DNA of 64,000 nucleotides from Gammaproteobacteria bacterium. GTDB taxonomy: Bacteria; Pseudomonadota; Gammaproteobacteria; Steroidobacterales; Steroidobacteraceae. The DNA is taken from the NCBI GenBank assembly GCA_018970145.1, contig JAGWWY010000001.1, positions 62,001-126,000 on the forward strand. Reading direction: 5' to 3'. A program made the position numbers and the translations under genes. Below the pieces are notes generated by a model that worked only from the letters and a program-made list of their open reading frames with translations, was not told where the DNA came from and did no database searches. Every line of letters starts with the position of its first letter. The first letter of the stretch is position 1. This document shows, one piece after another, positions 56,369 to 64,000 of the stretch.

Positions 56369-57604
56369 ATGGCGAAGAAAACGGACAGACAGCTCATCGT
56401 CGGATTGGATATCGGCACCTCCAAGGTGGTGGCGTTGGTCGGTGAGATCGCCGCCGACAACAGCATCGAGATCATCGGCATCGGCTCTCAGCCCTCGCGC
56501 GGCTTGAAGCGAGGCGTGGTGGTGAATATCGAGTCGACCGTACAGTCGATCCAGCGCGCCGTCGAAGAAGCGGAGTTGATGGCCGGCTGCGAAATCCACT
56601 CGGTCTTTGCCGGCATCGCAGGCAGCCACGTGCGCAGCCTCAACTCGCACGGTGTCGTGGCCATTCGTGACAAGGAAGTGCAGCAGGTCGACGTCGAACA
56701 CGTGATCGATGCAGCCAAAGCAGTCGCTATCCCGGCCGATCAGAAAATCCTGCACGTGTTGCCACAGGAATTCGTCATCGATGGACAAGAGGGCATTCGT
56801 GATCCAGTTGGCATGTCCGGCGTGCGTCTCGAGGCGAAGGTACATATCGTCACCGGTGCCGATAGTGCTGCACAAAACATCGAGAAATGCATCCAACGTT
56901 GCGGTCTCGCGGTCGATGACATCGTGCTTGAGCAGTTGGCCTCGAGCTATGCGGTGCTAACCGAAGATGAGAAAGATCTGGGTGTCTGTATCGTCGATAT
57001 CGGTGGTGGTACCACCGACATCGCTGTGTTTTCGCATGGGGCGATTCGGCACACCGCCGTGATCCCGATCGCCGGCGATCAAGTCACGAACGACATCGCC
57101 GTCTCGATGCGTACGCCGACGCCGAGCGCCGAAGAAATCAAACTGCGTTACGCCTGCGCGCTCTCGCAACTCGCCAACTCCGACGAGACGATCGAAGTGC
57201 CGAGCGTGGGCGATCGCCCGGCGCGTCGCCTGGCTCGCCAGACGCTGGCCGAAGTGGTCGAGCCGCGCTACGAAGAGTTGTTCGCGCTCATCCAGGAGGA
57301 GCTGCGTCGCAGCGGCTTCGAGGAAGTCATCGCAGCGGGCATCGTGCTCACCGGTGGCAGCGCCAAGATGGAAGGCGCCATTGAGCTTGCCGAAGAGGTT
57401 TTCCACTTGCCGGTGCGCTTGGGTGTGCCAGCGGGTGTCCGTGGCATCGCCGATGTCACCAGCAATCCGATCCACGCAACGGGTGTTGGCCTGTTGCTCT
57501 ACGGCCGCGATCACACCGTACCGGGTCAGCGCAGCCGCGCCATCGCAGGCAGCGCGCGCAGCATGGTCGACCGCATGAAGAATTGGTTCCAGGGAAATTT
57601 TTGA
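56369..57604 (+). CDS. ftsA: FtsA, actin-like cell division protein
   Basis: Actin-fold ATPase that ties FtsZ to the membrane. The 411-residue product has QLIVGLDIGTSKVVALVGE, the 1C domain, VVDIGGGTTDIA-like VDIGGGTTDIAVF and the C-terminal amphipathic helix RMKNWFQGNF that anchors it to the membrane. It lies between ftsQ and ftsZ, as in nearly all bacteria with this cluster. Confidence 0.97.
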   Translation: MAKKTDRQLIVGLDIGTSKVVALVGEIAADNSIEIIGIGSQPSRGLKRGVVVNIESTVQSIQRAVEEAELMAGCEIHSVFAGIAGSHVRSLNSHGVVAIRDKEVQQVDVEHVIDAAKAVAIPADQKILHVLPQEFVIDGQEGIRDPVGMSGVRLEAKVHIVTGADSAAQNIEKCIQRCGLAVDDIVLEQLASSYAVLTEDEKDLGVCIVDIGGGTTDIAVFSHGAIRHTAVIPIAGDQVTNDIAVSMRTPTPSAEEIKLRYACALSQLANSDETIEVPSVGDRPARRLARQTLAEVVEPRYEELFALIQEELRRSGFEEVIAAGIVLTGGSAKMEGAIELAEEVFHLPVRLGVPAGVRGIADVTSNPIHATGVGLLLYGRDHTVPGQRSRAIAGSARSMVDRMKNWFQGNF

Positions 57605-57622
57605 TCTTCAATTTTTGATCTT
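57596..57622 (+). repeat. 13-bp direct repeat at the ftsA stop
   Basis: AATTTTTGATCTT occurs at 57596-57608 (containing the ftsA TGA at 57602) and again at 57610-57622, with one base between. It looks like a recent small duplication of the gene end. Confidence 0.9.
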
Positions 57623-57652
57623 TTGACATTCACGATATAGGAGCGAATCAAC

Positions 57653-58846
57653 ATGTTCGAACTGATGGATGCTTACAGCCAAAGTGCGGTAATCAAAGTT
57701 CTCGGCGTTGGTGGTGGCGGCGGTAACGCGGTTTCCCACATGGTGCAATCGGGAATCGAGGGCGTCGATTTCATGTGCATCAACACCGATGCGCAGGCGT
57801 TGAAGAACTCGAACGTCAAGACCGCACTGCAAATCGGCTCGAACATCACCAAGGGTCTTGGCGCCGGTGCCAATCCGGACGTCGGTCGGCAAGCGGCAAT
57901 GGAAGATCGGGATCGCATCATCGAGTTGATCGAGGGTTGCGACATGCTTTTCATCACTGCAGGCATGGGTGGCGGCACCGGCACGGGTGCGGCGCCGGTC
58001 GTCGCGCAGATCGCCAAAGAACTCGGGATTCTCACGGTCGCGGTCGTGACACGTCCGTTCAATATGGAGGGCAACAAGCGTTCGGTCGTCGCGGACATGG
58101 GCATGAGCGAACTTGCCAAGCATGTCGATTCGCTCATCACGATTCCGAACCAGAAGCTGCTCACGGTGCTCGGACCCAAAACAACGTTGCTGGATGCGTT
58201 CAAGAGCGCCAACGGCGTTTTACAGGGTGCGGTGCAGGGCATCGCGGAACTTATCACCCGCCCAGGTCTCATCAACGTGGACTTCGCCGACGTGCGTACC
58301 GTGATGAGCGAGACCGGCATGGCGATGATGGGCTCGGGTCACGCGAGCGGCGAAGACCGAGCACGCGTCGCCGCTGAAATGGCGGTCTCGTCGCCCTTGC
58401 TCGAAGATGTGAACTTGTCGGGTGCTCGCGGCATCCTCGTCAACGTCACTGCGGGCATGGATCTTGGCATCGGCGAGTTTGAGGAAGTCGGCAATATCGT
58501 CAAGGAATTCGCCTCGGAAGACGCCACCGTCGTCGTCGGCACTGTCATCGATCCCAACCTCAGCAACGAACTGCGCGTGACGGTTGTCGCCACCGGTCTC
58601 GGCCGCCCGCAGGTCCAAGTCGCACCGGTGCCCGCACCCACGGCGACCCGTGTAACGGCCGTTCGTGGTGAGGGTGTCGCCCGGACGATTCGTCGTCCGT
58701 TCGCCGTCGGTTCGGATTACGCCAAGCTGGAAGTTCCAGCGATCGAACGCCTCAAAGCCGCAGCCGGCGATGGACTCGTCCACAGCGCCGAGCCAGTCGA
58801 GGACATCCTCGACATCCCGGCGTTTTTGCGGCGTCAGGCCGACTGA
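57653..58846 (+). CDS. ftsZ: FtsZ, tubulin-like cell division GTPase
   Basis: Forms the Z ring. The 397-residue product has GVGGGGGNAV, the tubulin signature GGGTGTG (106-112), and the T7 loop NVDFADVRTVM. After a variable linker the conserved C-terminal peptide DILDIPAFLRRQAD binds FtsA and ZipA. The ATG follows AGGAG by nine bases, and a 48-base gap separates it from ftsA. Confidence 0.98.
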   Translation: MFELMDAYSQSAVIKVLGVGGGGGNAVSHMVQSGIEGVDFMCINTDAQALKNSNVKTALQIGSNITKGLGAGANPDVGRQAAMEDRDRIIELIEGCDMLFITAGMGGGTGTGAAPVVAQIAKELGILTVAVVTRPFNMEGNKRSVVADMGMSELAKHVDSLITIPNQKLLTVLGPKTTLLDAFKSANGVLQGAVQGIAELITRPGLINVDFADVRTVMSETGMAMMGSGHASGEDRARVAAEMAVSSPLLEDVNLSGARGILVNVTAGMDLGIGEFEEVGNIVKEFASEDATVVVGTVIDPNLSNELRVTVVATGLGRPQVQVAPVPAPTATRVTAVRGEGVARTIRRPFAVGSDYAKLEVPAIERLKAAAGDGLVHSAEPVEDILDIPAFLRRQAD

Positions 58847-58882
58847 ACGCCTTTGAGATAAGATTCGTCTCCGTCGTGATCT

Positions 58883-58911
58883 GGTGGCGTACCGAACCTC
58901 GGTGCGCCACC
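58883..58911 (+). other. Hairpin in the lpxC leader
   Basis: GGTGGCG (58883-58889) pairs with CGCCACC (58905-58911), with an inner CCGA/TCGG stem, in the 81-base ftsZ-lpxC gap. There is no T tract, so it is not an obvious terminator; it may be an RNA processing or regulatory stem-loop. Confidence 0.6.
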
Positions 58912-58927
58912 TGATTCGGGAAAAATC

Positions 58928-59848
58928 ATGGTCGGTCAAAGAACTCTGAAGAACATCATGCGGGCAAGCGGTGTGGGCTTGCACACCGGTAAGCGCATCC
59001 TGATGACGGTGCGTCCGGCTGCGCCCGATACCGGCATCGTGTTCCGTCGGACCGATCTGCCTGAGCCAGTCGACATTCCGGCTCGCGCCGAAAATGTCGG
59101 CGAAACCATGCTCGGAACCGTACTCAACAAAGGTGACGTCAAAGTGTCGACCGTCGAGCACTTGCTGTCGGCTTTTGCGGGTCTCGGTATCGACAACGCG
59201 CTGGTCGAGGTCTCCGGGCCCGAAGTGCCGATCATGGATGGCAGCGCAGGGCCGTTCGTCTTCCTGTTGCAGTCGGCGGGCATCGAGGAGCAGCGCGCAC
59301 CGAAGCGATTCATCCGTATCAAGAAAAGCGTGCAGGTCGAAGATGGCGACAAATGGGCGCGCTTCGACCCGTTCGATGGCTTCAAGGTGAACTTCGAGAT
59401 CGAGTTCAACCATCCGATTTTCAAGCGTCGCGCCCAACGAGCGAGCATGGATTTCTCGACGACTTCATTCCTCAAAGAAATCAGTCGCGCACGCACCTTC
59501 GGCTTTATGCGCGATCTCGAGTTCATGCGCTCGCGCAACCTAGCGCTCGGCGGCAACCTCGACAACGCCATCGTGCTCGATGATTCAAAGGTGCTGAACG
59601 AGGGCGGCTTGCGCTACGAAGACGAGTTCGTCAAACACAAGATCCTCGATGCGATTGGCGATCTGTACTTACTCGGCTTCTCGCTCATTGGCGAATTCAC
59701 CGCATTCAAGTCGGGCCACGGTTTGAACAACCGCTTGCTGCGCACCGTGCTGGCCGATCCAACTGCGTGGGAGGCGGTGGTGTTCGAGCGTCCGGAGGAT
59801 GCGCCGATTTCTTATGTGCGACCGCCCGCGCTAGCGGCAGCTGGCTGA
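58928..59848 (+). CDS. lpxC: LpxC, UDP-3-O-acyl-GlcNAc deacetylase
   Basis: Zinc enzyme for the committed step of lipid A synthesis. The 306-residue product has [25 protein letters not shown] with zinc ligand His78, HKILDAIGD with His237 and Asp241, and catalytic His264 in GHGLNN, aligned one residue off from the E. coli enzyme. It lies downstream of ftsZ as in most gammaproteobacteria, where its stability is controlled by FtsH. Its 3' end overlaps the convergent DUF721 gene by 37 bases. Confidence 0.97.
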   Translation: MVGQRTLKNIMRASGVGLHTGKRILMTVRPAAPDTGIVFRRTDLPEPVDIPARAENVGETMLGTVLNKGDVKVSTVEHLLSAFAGLGIDNALVEVSGPEVPIMDGSAGPFVFLLQSAGIEEQRAPKRFIRIKKSVQVEDGDKWARFDPFDGFKVNFEIEFNHPIFKRRAQRASMDFSTTSFLKEISRARTFGFMRDLEFMRSRNLALGGNLDNAIVLDDSKVLNEGGLRYEDEFVKHKILDAIGDLYLLGFSLIGEFTAFKSGHGLNNRLLRTVLADPTAWEAVVFERPEDAPISYVRPPALAAAG

Positions 59849-60198
59849 ATCCGCACCAGCGATTTTTTCAACGAAGCGTCTCGCGCCACGATGGCGTCCC
59901 AGTGCTCGGCGAGCGCGTAGCGCAGGCGAGCCGCCCATGCCGCGTTGGCGGCATGCAGTGTCAAGCACCCTTCTCGCGCACTGACCTGCGTGACGGCACC
60001 CGCGAGTTCCTCGCCCCACAACGTCGCCAAAAAGTCCCTCCAGTTCTCGGCGCGGCTCGAGGCCGCGGCGAGTCGCGGTTGACCGAGACCGACCTTAGTC
60101 AGCAAGTCCTTGATTTCCAAAGGTTTGCCTTTAGGACGAGCGGCGCCTGACGCCGTTTTGGCCGATTTTGGGTTGTTTCGCAGAGTTGATTTGGGCAT
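59812..60198 (-). CDS. DUF721 (DciA-like) protein
   Basis: The 128-residue product has the DUF721 core ([19 protein letters not shown], then [17 protein letters not shown] and [16 protein letters not shown]), the fold related to DciA, which loads DnaB helicase in bacteria without DnaC. The ATG at 60198 fits the family length; the longer reading frame beyond is low-complexity and unlikely. The lpxC-DUF721-M23-secA arrangement is known from several gammaproteobacteria. Whether this copy is a working DciA is not clear. Confidence 0.8.
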   Translation of the reverse strand: MPKSTLRNNPKSAKTASGAARPKGKPLEIKDLLTKVGLGQPRLAAASSRAENWRDFLATLWGEELAGAVTQVSAREGCLTLHAANAAWAARLRYALAEHWDAIVARDASLKKSLVRIQPAAASAGGRT

Positions 60199-60303
60199 AG
60201 TCCCCGGCCTGTTCGGGCCGTCGACCCGGCTGGCGAGGCGAGTATCGCATCGCGCGGGTCTGTCGGCGATCTTCTCTCCCGCCGCAACCCGGGGGTCTAG
60301 CGT

Positions 60304-61212
60304 ATGAGACTGATCGTGTTTGCGCGCCGCGCGGCTGGCGCATCCCGCATCGACTTGTCCGGTCGTTTGGTGATCGCTGTGTCCGTCGCGCTGCTGTTTT
60401 CGGTGATGGCAGGCGCGTTCTACGCGGGCGTCCAGCTCGGCTCGGGTGCGATTCTCGATTCGACGACTCACGGTGGCATCGCTCGCTCAGCCTTGCAGCA
60501 AAAGCGGGAACTCGAGGATCTGCGCGCACGCGTGCAGGAGCGTATCGATGTGCTTTCGGCGCGCGTCGGACAGGCCAATGCGCAGCTCGTGCGGCTCGAC
60601 GAGCTCGGTAAGCGACTCGTTGAAATGGCCAACATCGATTCACGCGAATTCGATTTCGGCTCGCCGGTCGCGATGGGCGGTCCGGAGCTGCCGGGGGCGC
60701 CTGTGGCCGCACCGGATCTATCCTCGATGATTGACGCACTCGAATCGCAGCTCGCTTCGCGCGATGTGCAACTGGGTGTGCTCGAGAGCCTGATTTTGCA
60801 GCGTGATTTACGTCGTCAGACATTGCCCGATGGGCGTCCGGTGCGGCAGGGCTACCTGTCGTCAGGCTTCGGCACGCGGCAAGATCCGTTTACGGGTCAC
60901 GGTACTTGGCACCTCGGGGTGGATTTCGCCGGTAATGAAGGTGACCCGGTCATTTCGGTCGGTGCCGGGGTCGTGACCTACGCAGGCGAACGCAGTGGTT
61001 ACGGACTGGTGGTCGATGTGGCGCACGGCGACGGCTTCGTGACTCGCTACGCTCACAACCGCCAGCTTAAAGTCCGGGTGGGTGACACGGTCACGCGTGG
61101 CCAATCGATCGCCGCCATGGGCTCGACCGGCCGTTCCACCGGTCCGCACGTGCATTTCGAAGTGCTGCGCAACGGGCGTCACGTCAACCCGCTTGCTTAC
61201 ATTGGCCGTTAA
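60304..61212 (+). CDS. M23 family peptidoglycan endopeptidase
   Basis: The 302-residue product has an N-terminal membrane anchor (about 20-45), a coiled-coil region (60-110) and a C-terminal LytM/M23 domain with HLGVDFAG (zinc His and Asp) and GPHVHFEVL (catalytic and zinc histidines). Such proteins cut peptide cross-links or activate amidases at the septum. The N-terminal coiled coil resembles EnvC- and NlpD-like activators, but the catalytic His residues appear intact. It sits between the DUF721 gene and secA. Confidence 0.9.
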   Translation: MRLIVFARRAAGASRIDLSGRLVIAVSVALLFSVMAGAFYAGVQLGSGAILDSTTHGGIARSALQQKRELEDLRARVQERIDVLSARVGQANAQLVRLDELGKRLVEMANIDSREFDFGSPVAMGGPELPGAPVAAPDLSSMIDALESQLASRDVQLGVLESLILQRDLRRQTLPDGRPVRQGYLSSGFGTRQDPFTGHGTWHLGVDFAGNEGDPVISVGAGVVTYAGERSGYGLVVDVAHGDGFVTRYAHNRQLKVRVGDTVTRGQSIAAMGSTGRSTGPHVHFEVLRNGRHVNPLAYIGR

Positions 61213-61255
61213 GCCGTGTCGAGCCGTTGTTGAACCATTCGACCCGCTGACCGTC

Positions 61256-61276
61256 AAACCGTAAAATGACGGTTTT
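61256..61276 (+). other. Small hairpin upstream of secA
   Basis: AAACCGT (61256-61262) and ACGGTTT (61269-61275) form a 7-bp stem with a 6-base loop. A TAAAAT (-10-like) sequence lies in the loop, with a TTCGAC 18 bases upstream. It could be a weak secA promoter or a short attenuator; neither is certain. Confidence 0.4.
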
Positions 61277-61297
61277 AGCCGCAAGGTCTCTTACTCA

Positions 61298-64000
<2,703 letters not shown>

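Noticed and set aside
57623-57640. TTGACA before ftsZ as a possible promoter
   Set aside because: The only -10-like sequence (TATAGG) follows after about eight bases, far too close for a sigma-70 promoter.
60131-60823. 230-codon minus-strand frame over the start of the M23 gene
   Set aside because: It is low-complexity Arg/Pro/Ala with no domain and overlaps both the DUF721 gene and the M23 gene. The annotated genes explain the region.

Overview
The window is a dense, high-GC chromosomal segment from a Gram-negative bacterium. The gene content and order point to Gammaproteobacteria, probably a lineage near the Xanthomonadales, Nevskiales or Steroidobacterales; this is inferred from gene content only. 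It carries an LPS export operon (lptABC, kdsD), lpxC, a three-subunit bc1 complex followed by sspB, ibaG-murA, and a complete dcw cell-division and cell-wall cluster ending in lpxC, a DUF721 gene, an M23 peptidase and secA. Almost all of it is core genome. I saw no insertion sequences, prophage genes, CRISPR array or tRNA.

Layout. 1-1890 (minus): the first codons of ispG and a DUF885 metallopeptidase whose stop overlaps the ispG start. 1955-13020 (plus): an extended -10 promoter, a tandem glycine riboswitch and a strong intrinsic terminator lead into gcvT-gcvH-gcvPA-gcvPB, then dgkA, a PfkB kinase, a DUF72 protein, tsaC, an ornithine-type decarboxylase, a ComB-like phosphatase, a HAD hydrolase and a HIT protein, all tightly packed. 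12974-13441 (minus): an Lrp/AsnC regulator. 13553-20177 (plus): a DUF6356 membrane protein, rlmI, lgt, thyA, a SET-domain protein with a lysine-rich tail, folA, phoD and a beta-propeller phytase. 20192-24038: ndh and a LysR regulator (minus), divergent from azoR-pirin (plus). 24063-30965 (minus, transcribed right to left): kdsD-lptC-lptA-lptB-rpoN-hpf-rapZ-mgtE. 30986-36929: ibaG-murA (plus), a DegS-like protease (minus), then petABC-sspB (plus). 36948-39267 (minus): lpoA-yraN. 39354-40744 (plus): rsmI and the RNase P RNA gene. 40884-59848 (plus): the mra promoter with four MraZ-type repeats, then mraZ-rsmH-ftsL-ftsI-murE-murF-mraY-murD-ftsW-murG-murC-murB-ddlB-ftsQ-ftsA-ftsZ-lpxC. 59812-64000: a DUF721 gene (minus), an M23 peptidase and secA, which runs off the window.

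How the genes work together. The right third makes lipid II (murA is separate at 31243; murB-G, mraY and ddlB lie in the cluster) and the divisome that uses it (FtsL, I, W, Q, A, Z). lpoA, lgt, kdsD/lptABC and lpxC serve the outer envelope. The gcv operon breaks down glycine under glycine sensing and supplies one-carbon units, which thyA and folA use downstream. petABC with ndh forms part of the respiratory chain. phoD and the phytase look like a phosphate-scavenging pair.

The more unusual features are local gene losses from well-known neighbourhoods (no kdsC between kdsD and lptC, no PTS genes in the rpoN-hpf-rapZ cluster, no sspA before sspB), the SET protein with a histone-like basic tail, a ComB-like phosphatase abutting a decarboxylase, a HIT protein lacking the first His of its motif, two convergent gene pairs that overlap in coding sequence, and short in-frame tandem repeats in three genes. 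I did not find a convincing new multi-gene system.
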